The notes under the pieces: generated by a model | Database searches by the model: none | Seen by the model: only the letters and a program-made list of their open reading frames with translations | What the model was told of the DNA's origin: nothing | Position numbers and translations under genes: made by a program | Shown here: piece by piece, positions 46,911 through 56,408 of the stretch | Layout of the letters: every line of letters begins with the position of its first letter | Numbering within the stretch: position 1 is the first letter of the stretch | Origin: Bacteroidota bacterium | GTDB taxonomy: Bacteria > Bacteroidota > Bacteroidia > Bacteroidales > VadinHA17 | Reading direction: 5' to 3' | Length of the DNA: 64,000 nt | NCBI GenBank assembly: GCA_016718875.1 | Contig: JADKBL010000005.1 | Coordinates: 1-64,000 of the forward strand

Positions 46911-48106
46911 TTACTCTGCCTCAAACAGGAATTCATTGTAAGGATACCTCACTACATGTATCTTCTTTACCTCTTCGTAAAGCATATTACGTAGCTCCTC
47001 TATGTTTTCCTTTCTCTTTGCAGAAATAAAGACGCTTTTCTGATTTCTGTCCGACCCCATCCATGTCTTCTTAAGATCGGATAAGGAATAGTTTTCCCTC
47101 AGAACGGGAGTCAGATCAAATTCATCTTTTGCATTGTATGAAAATGCATCTATCTTGTTAAATATAACTATAGTTGGCTTGTCTGCAGATCCCAGTTCTT
47201 TCAGTGTTTCATTAACAACCGTTATCTGCTCCTCAAAATTGGGATGAGAGATATCCACTACATGGATCAGCAGATCAGATTCCCGTACCTCATCAAGAGT
47301 TGATTTAAACGATTCAACCAGATCATGAGGCAGCTTGCGGATAAAACCAACAGTATCTGAAAGCAGGAAAGGAAGATTTGTGATTACAACCTTGCGAACA
47401 GTTGTATCAAGTGTAGCAAAAAGTTTATTTTCCGCAAAGACATCTGATTTGCTCAACAGGTTCATTATGGTGGACTTCCCAACATTCGTATATCCTACAA
47501 GGGCTACCCTTACAAGCTTCCCACGATTCTTCCGCTGGGTCGCCATTTGTGTATCAATCTTCTTCAACTGTTCTTTCAGCAATGCAATCCTGTCTCTTAT
47601 TATCCTCCTGTCAGTCTCTATTTCAGTCTCTCCCGGTCCCCTCAGACCAATACCACCACGCTGTCTTTCAAGGTGGGTCCACATACCCGTCAGACGGGGA
47701 AGAAGGTATTGGTATTGAGCAAGCTCGACCTGTGTCCGAGCATGAGATGTTCGTGCCCTGTGGGCGAAGATATCAAGGATGAGGTTTGTACGGTCGAGAA
47801 TCCTGCAGCCCAGCTCTTTCTCGATGTTTCTCAACTGGCTCGGGGAGAGTTCATCATCGAAGATGGCAATATCTACCTTATTCTCAAGGATATAATCTGC
47901 TATCTCCCTGATCTTTCCCGTACCTACAAAAGTTTTGGATTGGGAGTATCAAGACGTTGTATGAATCTCTTTAGTGGTTCAGCACCTGCTGTTTCAGTAA
48001 GGAATGCAAGTTCATCAAGATAATCGTCAACTTCACGATCGGCCTGCCCGGAGTATAAAATCCCGACAAGTACTGCTTTTTCAGTCCTTTTCTTTGTTTC
48101 TATCAT
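46911..48106 (-). pseudogene. hflX: GTPase HflX, frameshifted
   Basis: The N-terminal frame (48106-47924) starts ETKKRTEKAVLVGILYSGQ and ends LDTPNPKLL. The next frame continues TFVGTGKIREIADYIL, then DDELSPSQLRNIEKELG, through the GTP-binding RVALVGYTNVGKSTIMNLL and DTVGFIRKLPHDLVESFKST to a normal C-terminus at 46911. The break lies at a T4 run on the plus strand (47933-47936), where one more base would join the frames. HflX splits stalled 70S ribosomes and helps in stress. A break in this well-conserved gene is most likely a sequence error. The joined protein would be about 399 residues, the family norm. Confidence 0.93.
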
Positions 48107-48162
48107 TAAAATCGTACCTGCCCTTCTCCGGTAGCCGGCAGCCTTTAGCCGGTTGCCTGTTC

Positions 48163-49338
48163 TTAATATATAAATCTCCTGTTATTCTGTATTGCACCTC
48201 TGATGGCCATTTTCAGGTTTTCGGAACACATAATTACCATATCAAGATCTGTAGGAAATGGCACAGGCTGCTTTTTAGTTCTTGCCAGTAGTTCAGGTGA
48301 CAAGGCCTGTGTGTCGCCAATTGCCCTCGAGGATACATTCTCGAAGTTCGACTGAGCTCCGATCGGATCTTTTTTCAATACCTTATTCGGATTTACCTGT
48401 ATTACATCAACATCACCATCAATTCTGCATGCCTTTAACTGTACGGTTTCAACCAGGGCACACTGAAGTGTCTTGTACTTCCTGATTTTTATGTCATTCC
48501 CAAGAGTATCTCTCATCACATTTCCCTTTTTATCAAGCTTATACTCAAATCCGTCATCAATATCCCTTTTGACAATTGAATCTTTCTGCAAAGTCTGATC
48601 CGGGGAAACTGCAACATTCTTGATATTGACATTTACGAAATAGTCATACTCAGTAGTGTTGTTCAGATTCTGGGTATGATATTCAACCCATTCAGAATTA
48701 AGGGAAGGAAGATCAAGAGCAAGCATGTCCTGTTCAAATTCAGGAGGAAATTTTATTATAGAACTATTCTGAACCGAGACAAAAACCCTGCTCATTCCCT
48801 TATATTTTGCCTCCTCAATTTTGTTGTCGATCCCCGGATAGTCGCCCATATATTGTTTTGCTCTGAGGAACTCACCGAAGGCCTGCCTGTAATTTTCCTT
48901 TATCTTTCCTTCCATCAGCTGGTTCCCGTGTGCAAAATAGAAATCAGCAGCCTTCCTTTTGGCCTCAACCATATCAGATATATAATCGACATATGGAAAA
49001 TCCACAGGAGCACCATTCAGATTTAGAGGTGTAACAGTTCTGACAAGTGTCTGCCTGGAACTTAGAGCCTGATATATCTGATAAATCTCATCCCAGCTGT
49101 TTGCACGGCCTTCCATTTTCAGATAACGGATCCTCTCTTGATCCAGCTCATTTGCAATTCTGTATGATTCGGAAAGAATCTGAATCTGCTTCTCATCATC
49201 ACGGTCCCGTCTGAGTTCCTTAACTGCTTTATCAATTGCGGCATCGTAGTTACCTTTGCTCAACTGTTTCTTTGAGGAACTGCACCCTGCTGATAACAGA
49301 ATTGAAAGAATGATAAATATTTGTAAAATCCTTTTCAT
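48163..49338 (-). CDS. Hypothetical lipoprotein with N-terminal TPR-like helices
   Basis: A 391-residue protein with a lipobox (LLSAGC, Cys19). The N-terminal part (about 25-170) is helical and TPR-like (NYDAAIDKAVKELRRDRDDEKQIQILSESYRIANELD). The later half is beta-rich with no motif I recognise. Proteins of this size with a 'GNYDAAIDKA' repeat are widespread lipoproteins in Bacteroidota, function unknown. It lies 57 bases upstream of hflX on the same strand. The TonB gene ends 81 bases upstream of its start on the same strand. The start is an ATG. Confidence 0.8.
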   Translation of the reverse strand: MKRILQIFIILSILLSAGCSSSKKQLSKGNYDAAIDKAVKELRRDRDDEKQIQILSESYRIANELDQERIRYLKMEGRANSWDEIYQIYQALSSRQTLVRTVTPLNLNGAPVDFPYVDYISDMVEAKRKAADFYFAHGNQLMEGKIKENYRQAFGEFLRAKQYMGDYPGIDNKIEEAKYKGMSRVFVSVQNSSIIKFPPEFEQDMLALDLPSLNSEWVEYHTQNLNNTTEYDYFVNVNIKNVAVSPDQTLQKDSIVKRDIDDGFEYKLDKKGNVMRDTLGNDIKIRKYKTLQCALVETVQLKACRIDGDVDVIQVNPNKVLKKDPIGAQSNFENVSSRAIGDTQALSPELLARTKKQPVPFPTDLDMVIMCSENLKMAIRGAIQNNRRFIY

Positions 49339-49419
49339 AGAATTGATATTAACGTTTTATAAAAATTGTAAAACAAAAAAAAGCAAAAACCCTGTATTTT
49401 ATTGTAAACATTTCAAATA

Positions 49420-50208
49420 TCAGAAAATAAAATTGAGCCACATTGAATATCTTACTCTAACAGGCTGTCCCCTCTGAAGACCAGGACTCCACTTTGGGGA
49501 AGCCTGTATTGCTTTAACAGCCTCATCATCAATTATTGCAGCCACTCCCTTAACTACTGTAACATTACTTAAGGATCCGTCAGGTTCAATAATAAAGGTA
49601 AGGAAAACCTTTCCCTGGATCCTTGCATCTATTGCAGCCTGCGGGTAGTTTGTACGCCTCTGGACCCATTCCCGGAATTTATTAATATCTCCTCCCCTGA
49701 ATGAAGGCATTACCTCAACCAGGAAGAAGGGATCATCTGTTGCAACTCCGTCTTGTCCGCCGGAAATATCATCCCCTGCGCCAAGCCCATCAATTACCGA
49801 CTGGTCAACAGTTGTCTGTGCAAGAACTTCATCAGTAGTCACCTGCTTTGCTTCATCAGGCAGTAAAGTATCAACAATAACGGGTGGAACATACTTGACT
49901 ATTTCCTGTACATGTACTGATCCCGGAGGTGGCGGAGGCGGAGGAACAATGATCTGATCTATTGGAGGTTTAAGGTCTTCCATCTGAAAAGAGACATACC
50001 TTATATCTCCTGAAAGTAAATTATCTGACTTTGGGCTGAGAACAAAAGGTAATATAACAACCAGGCATGCAAGTGATGATGCCATAAGTAACCCGGCAAA
50101 AACAACTTTTTTATACCGCTTCCTCAATTGAAAAGCACCATAATCCCTGTTCCTGTTCTCAAAGATCAGATCATCAAGATCAAACACGTTTCTGAGATTA
50201 TCGAACAT
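49420..50208 (-). CDS. TonB-like energy transducer
   Basis: A 262-residue protein with a short cytoplasmic start (NRNRDYGAFQLRKRYKK), one transmembrane helix (about 37-57), a Pro-rich stretch (VPPPPPPPGS, about 90-100) and a C-terminal TonB domain: YPQAAIDARIQGKVFLTFII, then VVKGVAAIIDDEAVKAIQ and the closing PVRVRYSMWLNFIF. It couples inner-membrane energy to outer-membrane TonB-dependent receptors. The 'MFDNLRNVFDLDDLIFENRNRDYGA' type start is usual in Bacteroidota TonB proteins. No ExbB/ExbD lies nearby. Confidence 0.93.
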   Translation of the reverse strand: MFDNLRNVFDLDDLIFENRNRDYGAFQLRKRYKKVVFAGLLMASSLACLVVILPFVLSPKSDNLLSGDIRYVSFQMEDLKPPIDQIIVPPPPPPPGSVHVQEIVKYVPPVIVDTLLPDEAKQVTTDEVLAQTTVDQSVIDGLGAGDDISGGQDGVATDDPFFLVEVMPSFRGGDINKFREWVQRRTNYPQAAIDARIQGKVFLTFIIEPDGSLSNVTVVKGVAAIIDDEAVKAIQASPKWSPGLQRGQPVRVRYSMWLNFIF

Positions 50209-50305
50209 TCTAAAGCCTGATTATAAACTATATTAAAAAGTCTGCCAAAATTACTAATAACAGCCATTATGCCAAAACCATGCCGCAATTATTATTTTTC
50301 AGAGG

Positions 50306-50336
50306 TTTGAGAGTTCGCTCTTTTTTACCACATTTG
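50306..50336 (+). promoter_or_regulatory. Bacteroidota-type promoter for the APC permease
   Basis: TTTG (50306-50309), 19 bases, then CACATTTG (50329-50336): one mismatch to TTTG-N19-TAnnTTTG. The predicted start is just before the ATG at 50372. Confidence 0.5.
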
Positions 50337-50371
50337 TCAGGATAGATAATATGATTCATTAAAAGAGGGTT

Positions 50372-51765
50372 ATGGCAGCACAAAGAACTCTTATAAGAAC
50401 TCTTGGATTAGGTTATGTAATAATTGTTGTAATTGCAAACATTCTTGGTTCAGGAGTTTATAAAAAGATTGCCCCGATGGCAGCTGAGCTTAACTCCTCA
50501 TTATGGATTCTTCTTGCATGGGGGGTTGCAGGGTTGATAACTCTTTTCGGAGCCCTTGGAAATGCTGAAGTTGCCGGGATGCTTGCTGATACCGGCGGAG
50601 AATATGTTTATATCAAGAAAATTTATAACAGGTTTTTCGCATTTATTTATGGATGGTCCCTTTTTACAGCAATCCAAAGTGCTGCAATTGCTTCAGTTGC
50701 TTACGTCTTTGCCCAGTCACTTAATAGCCTTGTATCCCTTCCTCAATTATTTCCCAACCTTAATGACTTTTCAATTGGCGGGATTTTTACCCTTTCCAGG
50801 AGTTCAATATTAAGCTGACTGCCATCCTTCTAATTCTGATTCTTACATACCTTAATATATCCGGTTTGCGGGTAGGTGCAGGAGTAAGCAGGGCAATAAT
50901 ATATCTTGTTGCAGCAGGGCTGTTAACAATTGTTATTGCCGGTCTTACAAGTACGGGCTCAAAGACATTAAATATAACATCTCCTTCAATATCAGGAGCA
51001 GCTGTAACTCTTTCATCGTTTTATACTGCTATGCTGGCAGCCTTCTGGGCATACCAGGGATGGGTATCTGTTGGGTTTATCGGCGGGGAGGTAAAAGACC
51101 CGACAAAAAATATTCCTAAAGGAATTGTGATTGGAGTATTAATAGTTATTACCATATACCTTATTGTAAACTTTACCTATCTGACAATTCTGTCCATTTC
51201 TGATCTTACAGATATCAATGCTTCCGGAATAAAAATTGCTGCTGTAGAGGCTGTCAGAAGCTTCTGGGGATCAGGCGGGGCTTTGTTTATTTCCCTTCTT
51301 ATCCTTGTAACAACACTCAGCTGCACCAACGCTTCGATACTTACAGGAGCACGGCCTTATTATGCAATGGCCCGTGATCAGCTCTTCTTCCCTTCGCTTG
51401 GGAAGATCAACAAAAACAATGTTCCCGGAGCCTCTCTGCTCTGGCAGGGAATCTGGTCATCAATACTAATTCTTTCCGGCAATTTCGACCAGTTGACTGA
51501 TATGCTGATCTTCACAGTTTTTATTTTTTATGGAGCTACCTCATTGGGGGTCTTCATACTGCGGCGTAAAATGCCGGATGCACACAGGCCATACAAGGTT
51601 TGGGGTTATCCGTTTGTTCCTGCAATTTTCGTACTCTTCTGCATTGGACTATTCTTCAACACAATAATTACCCGTCCACGAGAGGCAGCTATCGGTATGA
51701 CACTGATTATTGCAGGAATACCAGTTTATTTATACCTGAAAAAAAAATATAAAGGACTCGATTAA
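50372..51765 (+). pseudogene. APC-family amino acid permease, frameshifted
   Basis: The first frame (50372-50818) encodes the N-terminal helices of an APC-superfamily permease (LGLGYVIIVVIANILGSGVYKKIAP). The second (coding region resuming near 50790, ATG at 50866, to 51765) encodes the remaining helices (AYQGWVSVGFIGGEVKDPTKNIPKG, the APC motif; RRKMPDAHRPYKVWGYPFVP at the end). The frames meet at a T5 run (50784-50788), where one more T would restore GGIFYPFQEFNIKLTA. The joined protein is about 465 residues with twelve helices, the family norm. It would import an amino acid or related compound. Confidence 0.9.
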
Positions 51766-51854
51766 ATATTTGTAATAAAGGTTTTCCTGACGACTGACTC
51801 CTGTAGCCTGACACCTTTGTTCTCTTTCATCTATGATTTTTTTCATGAATTTAT

Positions 51855-51862
51855 TATATTTG
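51855..51862 (+). promoter_or_regulatory. Bacteroidota -7 box before tRNA-Ala
   Basis: TATATTTG matches TAnnTTTG exactly and ends 11 bases before the tRNA 5' end. A T-rich run lies where the -33 box should be. Confidence 0.5.
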
Positions 51863-51873
51863 TGGCCTTGACC

Positions 51874-51947
51874 GGGGGATTAGCTCAGTTGGCTAGAGCG
51901 TTTGACTGGCAGTCAAAAGGTCAGGGGTTCGATTCCCCTATTCTCCA
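51874..51947 (+). tRNA. tRNA-Ala (anticodon GGC)
   Basis: A 74-base cloverleaf. The acceptor stem is GGGGGAT / ATTCTCC with the G3-T70 wobble that identifies alanine tRNAs, followed by a D arm TAGCTCAGTTGGCTAGAGC, an anticodon loop CTGGCAG with GGC at 51908-51910, a T arm AGGGGTTCGATTCCCCT and discriminator A. The encoded 3' end is CC, not CCA. Confidence 0.97.
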
Positions 51948-51953
51948 CCTTCG

Positions 51954-51992
51954 CCCTCCTTATCCGCCATCTGGTAGAGAAGGAGGGTTTTT
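51954..51992 (+). terminator. Rho-independent terminator after tRNA-Ala
   Basis: CCCTCCTT (51954-51961) and AAGGAGGG (51980-51987) pair perfectly, with an 18-base loop and a T5 tail. Confidence 0.8.
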
Positions 51993-52132
51993 CTTCCCGG
52001 ATAACTCAATCGTCTCATTCGAAGTTCTATGTAAGGTTTTGTAAGAATCATGTAAGAAAGTGTAAGGAGATTATTACATCCTGCCCGAAGTTTTAAATTC
52101 ATCTTTGTAGGGTAAATTTTAAAACAGAAAAA

Positions 52133-52321
52133 ATGCAAAACAGGAATAACAAAGCGATGAACAGCCAGGCACGGTTGGAGATGCTTGATGAGAATTATGA
52201 TCTATTCCTTTCGGGGAAAATTACACGCTACGAATTTAGTAATTTTGTATGGGCGCACCTTATTGAAAGAAACGGGTCAGAAACTTCAAATAATTGTTTT
52301 TGCTGTAATTCCGCGAAATAA
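52133..52321 (+). CDS. Possible small hypothetical protein
   Basis: A 62-codon open frame. Its middle part (RLEMLDENYDLFLSGKITRYEF) reads as a plausible helical protein and its end has a CFCC cysteine cluster. It has no recognised family. An ATG at 52157 would give a shorter form. It lies between the tRNA-Ala terminator and a converging membrane-protein gene. I keep it with low confidence because length and context are its only support. Confidence 0.4.
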   Translation: MQNRNNKAMNSQARLEMLDENYDLFLSGKITRYEFSNFVWAHLIERNGSETSNNCFCCNSAK

Positions 52322-52409
52322 TAACCGTAAAATCCGGTTTCCGTTTCTTCATGAAATTTTTTCTGCTAATACCAGAAATATTTCAAAGGATCCATATTTT
52401 TTATTTTTA

Positions 52410-52799
52410 CTAAATTCCGGCAAGTTCCTTCTTCTTTCTTTGGGAGCTTATTAAAAAAAGTACACCTGCAAGCACAAAGGGTAAGCATAACATCAGTACA
52501 ATTGAAAGACTTATCCATACCGAATGATTCCTTCCGAAATTCGTTATAAATAGAAGGACACTGAAAACCAGTCCAACAAGTATAAGTATAATACCCCCAA
52601 CCATTTCCCACTTCCATGCAATTATTAGTATTCCTGCAAGAATAAATGAAGGGATCAGATGCATCAGAAAAGCACCGGCATTCTGCCAGACTGTCCGTTC
52701 AGATGAAAAAGAATCGAATGCAAAAATGCTGACAAAAAGGATGGCAAGAATTACAATTATCCTTGGTAACCAGAAAAGCAGCTTTAAAGATGTTTTCAT
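52410..52799 (-). CDS. Small four-helix membrane protein
   Basis: A 129-residue protein with four hydrophobic segments: about 6-29 (IIVILAILFVSIFAF), 42-61 (FLMHLIPSFILAGILIIAW), 64-86 and 95-119. A basic end (SSQRKKKE) follows the last helix, on the cytoplasmic side by the positive-inside rule. Similar proteins occur in Bacteroidota as uncharacterised DUFs (DUF7670-like is possible but unproven). It is a single gene. The start is an ATG. Confidence 0.7.
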   Translation of the reverse strand: MKTSLKLLFWLPRIIVILAILFVSIFAFDSFSSERTVWQNAGAFLMHLIPSFILAGILIIAWKWEMVGGIILILVGLVFSVLLFITNFGRNHSVWISLSIVLMLCLPFVLAGVLFLISSQRKKKELAGI

Positions 52800-53104
52800 G
52801 ATTTATTCTCTCTTAAATATAGCAAGTTACAAAATAATATTTTCGATGTCAATTTTTTCTGGTATGTATAAGCCAGCTGATATACCAGTAAGCCAGGCAG
52901 CCTTGCCTCATTTTTGATCCGGGCTGCTTTCATTCTTTCTTTCTTTCTCATAATTGACAACTTATGGCAACAGAAAACTATAACAAAATATAAAAAGAAT
53001 TGCATGTGATAAGAGAATTTTCATTCTTTTGCTAAACAATCTAAAAATAAAAGCTGTATTTTGCCGGCAGGTTTGCGAAGAAACAATGCCCTAGTGATTT
53101 CAAA
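52800..53104. other. Gap between membrane protein and histidine kinase genes
   Basis: AT-rich sequence. The only sizeable open frame, on the minus strand at 52796-53005, looks like chance (basic, low-complexity, no domain). No RNA, hairpin or repeat is evident. Confidence 0.5.
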
Positions 53105-54309
53105 ATGAGTGATAAGAATCTTTCATATGAAGATCTGGAAAAAAAGTTCTTCATCTGGAAACAGAATTAGCTCACGAAAAAGAGACTGAGCTCAAATTTA
53201 AAACTGTTTTTGACAACTCAGTTGAAGGGATAATCCTGACCGACGAGACAGGAACTGTTACTGACTGGAACAAGTTTATTGCAGGCAAGACAGGCATAAC
53301 CCAGGATTATGCCATCGGCAGGAAACTCTGGGACCTTCAGTATAGTCTTCTGTCAGACGAATGGAAAGAAATGTTTCCTGTAGAGACTCTTGAACAAATA
53401 TGGCTAAATCTTATTGAGACGCTTTCAGAGGATAAGCCTAAATCCAATGAAGGACAATACTTTGGAAAAAACGGGCAACTAGTTCTTACTGAAGATATTG
53501 TATGCCCGATAATCCTGAATAATAAAAAGTGTCTCTGCATCATACAACGTGATCTGACTGAAAGAAGAAATGCAGAGAATGCTCTGAAAGAAAGTGAGGA
53601 AAAGCTGAAACAGCTAAATGCCACTAAAGACAAGTTCTTTTCAATTATAGCACATGACCTGAAAAGTCCATTTAACACTATTAACGGATATTCTCAATTA
53701 TTAAAGAAAAGCATCAGGGAAGCAGATATTGACAGTTCGGAGAAATACCTGGAAGCAATTATTTCTTCATCACAAAACACATACATACTGCTTAATAACC
53801 TACTTACCTGGGCAAGAAATGAGCTGGGAATGGTGCCTTACAATCCTGTAAATATCTCCGTACACAAAATGGTTGATGATGTTAATAATCTCCTTATTGC
53901 TTCTGCCCGGTTAAAAGAGATAATAATAACAAATAGTATACCTGACAAATACACTGTTATCGCAGATGAGAATATGATTAAAACCATTGTACATAACCTG
54001 ATCTCAAATGCTATTAAATATACCTGCAGGAGTGGGGAGATAGCTATTGATATAATTCAGGAAGAAACGGAAATAAAAATTTGTATTTCAGATAATGGTG
54101 TAGGAATCAGACAGGATGATCTTAAAAATCTCTTTAATATATCTAAAATCCATACCACCAGGGGAACAGAAGAGGAAGGCGGAACCGGATTGGGACTTTT
54201 GATCTGTAAGGAATTCGTTGAGAAACATGGAGGTAAGCTAGGGGCTGAAAGTGAATATGGGAAAGGTTCAACGTTCTGGTTTTCGCTGCCATATAATACA
54301 AACCAATAA
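53105..54309 (+). pseudogene. PAS-domain sensor histidine kinase, frameshifted near its start
   Basis: An ATG at 53105 opens the frame MSDKNLSYEDLEKK, which breaks at an A7 run (53139-53145). One more A continues LHLETELAHEKETELKF and then a PAS domain (TVFDNSVEGIILTDETGTV). Next come an H-box with the phospho-acceptor His at 53653-53655 in SIIAHDLKSPFN, an N-box HNLISNAIKYT, ISDNGVGI and a G2 box EEGGTGLGLLICKEF. The protein is about 400 residues, has no membrane helix and no signal peptide, so it senses a cytoplasmic cue. The receiver gene follows 10 bases later. It is likely intact in the organism. Confidence 0.88.
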
Positions 54310-54319
54310 AATTGAATTG

Positions 54320-54685
54320 ATGAAAAGCTTAAAGGTTCTGATTGTTGATGATGAGCCGCATGCCAGGAATCTTCTTGAGATCCTTGTAAAGAGCTATTGC
54401 AGAGAAATTCTATTTGCCAGAAACGGATCCGAGTCTATTGACATATGCAAAAAAATAAATGATATTGACCTCATATTTATGGATAAAAAAATGCCTGAAA
54501 CTGATGGATATGAGGCAACCCGACAGATTCGACTCTTTAATAAAGATGTAATAATAATTGCACTTTCTGCCTCCCATGAAGAATCGGAGAAGGATCATGC
54601 GATTATTGCAGGCAGCAATGGTTTTCTTTACAAACCTGTAGACATAGATATGCTTACAACTTTGATAGCGTCTTTTTTTAAATAG
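54320..54685 (+). CDS. Single-domain response regulator
   Basis: A 121-residue receiver domain. Acidic-pocket Asp10/Asp11 are in VLIVDDEPHARN, the phospho-acceptor Asp55 is in LIFMDKKMPETDG, the switch Ser is in IIALSAS, and the Lys is in FLYKPVD. There is no output domain, so it probably relays phosphate or binds a partner protein. It begins 10 bases after the histidine kinase gene, its likely cognate. I chose the ATG at 54320. An earlier one at 54251 overlaps the kinase and adds a basic tail with no family match. Confidence 0.9.
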   Translation: MKSLKVLIVDDEPHARNLLEILVKSYCREILFARNGSESIDICKKINDIDLIFMDKKMPETDGYEATRQIRLFNKDVIIIALSASHEESEKDHAIIAGSNGFLYKPVDIDMLTTLIASFFK

Positions 54686-54692
54686 ATCAGGA

Positions 54693-54908
54693 TTATCTGC
54701 AGTAATATCCTTTCGATTCAAGATTCTGAATCATAGCAGGGTCACAGGCTGTAAGTTCATCCGTCTTTTGCCCTGTCTGGTTATCAAACTTTCTGCAGGT
54801 TTCACACTTGTTGTAACATGAAACTGAAAAAAACAAAACTAATGCTGCCAGAAATATTATTCTGAACAAAATAATTCTAAATTTTCTATTGTACCCTATC
54901 AAAGCCAT
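54693..54908 (-). CDS. Small hypothetical lipoprotein, Cys-rich
   Basis: A 71-residue frame with a hydrophobic N-terminus and lipobox-like FSVSC, then a CETCRKF pair and further Cys near the end (TACDPAM, YYCR). The four Cys after the lipobox could form disulfides or bind metal. It has no recognised family. It converges with the response regulator gene. The start is an ATG. Confidence 0.55.
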   Translation of the reverse strand: MALIGYNRKFRIILFRIIFLAALVLFFSVSCYNKCETCRKFDNQTGQKTDELTACDPAMIQNLESKGYYCR

Positions 54909-55402
54909 ATTCTATAAAATTACGAAATACTAACTTGATTTCAAATAACAAGTTCAACAGCATTTTAAAATGTATTACAGAGATTAGAAAGACACACGAT
55001 TTTACATCAATTGCTTTTTCCTTAAATTATATATTCAATCTCGTGTCAGATAATATTTGAAATGTTTAATTCAGCAAATCTAAATTCGACTTATTGTAAT
55101 CGAAAACTTAACCCTAAAAGCAGACTGGCTCCTAATGATTCCAGCAGGTTTTAATTAAAGAATTTTTTCTGAAACCATAAGTTCAGACTAAATATCTGGT
55201 CCTGCCTTGTTACTGTTATAATTGTCTGTATAGAATAATCCAAATAAATAAATGTATAAATCACACTTATTAATTTCTCTGAACCAGGAATATGTTTAAT
55301 GGATCAAACCCCATGGTTCATCAGTTTATATTGCAAATTCTTGGCATCTAATTAAAAACCGCTTACCTTAGTAAGCTCGGTATTAAAAAATCTATCATTG
55401 TT
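54909..55402. other. AT-rich 494-base gap with a possible decayed open frame
   Basis: No intact gene or RNA is seen. On the minus strand between about 55303 and 55091 one frame reads with only one internal stop and ends in amphipathic, beta-strand-like segments (QIFSLNLWFQKK and ASLLLGLSFRL). This could be a remnant of a membrane beta-barrel gene or chance. The rest shows nothing I can name. Confidence 0.35.
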
Positions 55403-56376
55403 ATGAAATACAGGAAACTCGGCAGAACAAACTGGGAAATAAGTGAAATCGGATATGGCATGTGGGGCATGGCAGGATGGACAGGATCTGATGACAAAGA
55501 GTCGATGGAAGCAATGCAGCTTGCAGTTGACCTGGGATGCAACTTTTTCGATACAGCATGGGGCTATGGAAAAGGAAAAAGTGAAGGACTCCTTGGTGAA
55601 CTTGTGAGATCTAACAAAGGGAAGAAACTCTATACGGCCACCAAGATGCCTCCTAAGAATTTCAAATGGCCAAGCAAAAGAGAACATACACTTCATGAAT
55701 GCTTCCCTCCCGATCATATCGAAAAATATGTTCACTGGAGCTTAAAAAATGCTGGGCTCGACTCATTTGACCTTATGCAATTCCATACCTGGGAAGACAG
55801 CTGGCTGAAAGATGAAAGAGGCATGAACAAGATGCTTGATCTGAAGAAACAGGGACTATTTCATGCCATTGGAATTAGCATAAACAGATGGGAGCCATGG
55901 AATGGTGTCAAAGCCGTTAAAAGCGGACTTATAGATTCGGTACAGGTTATCTATAACATATTCGATCAGAATCCCCAGGATGAACTCTTCCCTGCCTGCA
56001 GGGAAATGAATGTAGGGATTATTGCAAGGGTTCCCTTCGATGAAGGAACGCTTACAGGTACTCTGACAAAAGATACCCGGTGGCCGGAAGGGGACTGGAG
56101 AAACACACATATTTTGTTCCTGAAAATCTTATCCCGAGTGTAGATCGTGCTGATGACCTTAAACCCCTTGTCCCAAAGGGAGTAACAATGCCTGAAATGG
56201 CTTTAAGGTTTATCCTTGGAGAACCATCGGTAAGTACAATAATACCGGGGATGAGAAAACCGGGACATGTAAGGTCAAATCTTTCGACCAGTGATGCAGG
56301 ACTTCTTGATCCGGCTTTAATGAAAAAACTTGAAAAACACCGCTGGGACAGGGAACCCAGTGATTGGTCGCAATAG
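55403..56376 (+). pseudogene. Aldo/keto reductase, frameshifted near its C-terminus
   Basis: The first frame (55403-56143) has the AKR fold: KLGRTNWEISEIGYGMWGM, the catalytic Asp/Tyr region NFFDTAWGYGKGKSE, TATKMPP with Lys, and FHTWEDSW with His. It then loses its frame. The second (about 56108-56376) continues YFVPENLIPSVDRADDL and GEPSVSTIIPGMRKPGHVRSN to a normal end. The join is at AAACACACATATT (56100-56112): a lost base or an extra CA unit would both restore the typical DWRNTYF. It is an NADP-dependent oxidoreductase of about 323 residues, substrate unknown. A 32-base gap separates it from the flippase-like gene. Confidence 0.9.
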
Positions 56377-56408
56377 ATTTGCTATTAGTATATTAATACA
56401 ATCGGTAA

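Noticed and set aside
52796..53005. 69-codon minus-strand frame before the histidine kinase
   Set aside because: Its basic, low-complexity translation has no motif, and its only starting signal overlaps the neighbouring gene's start.
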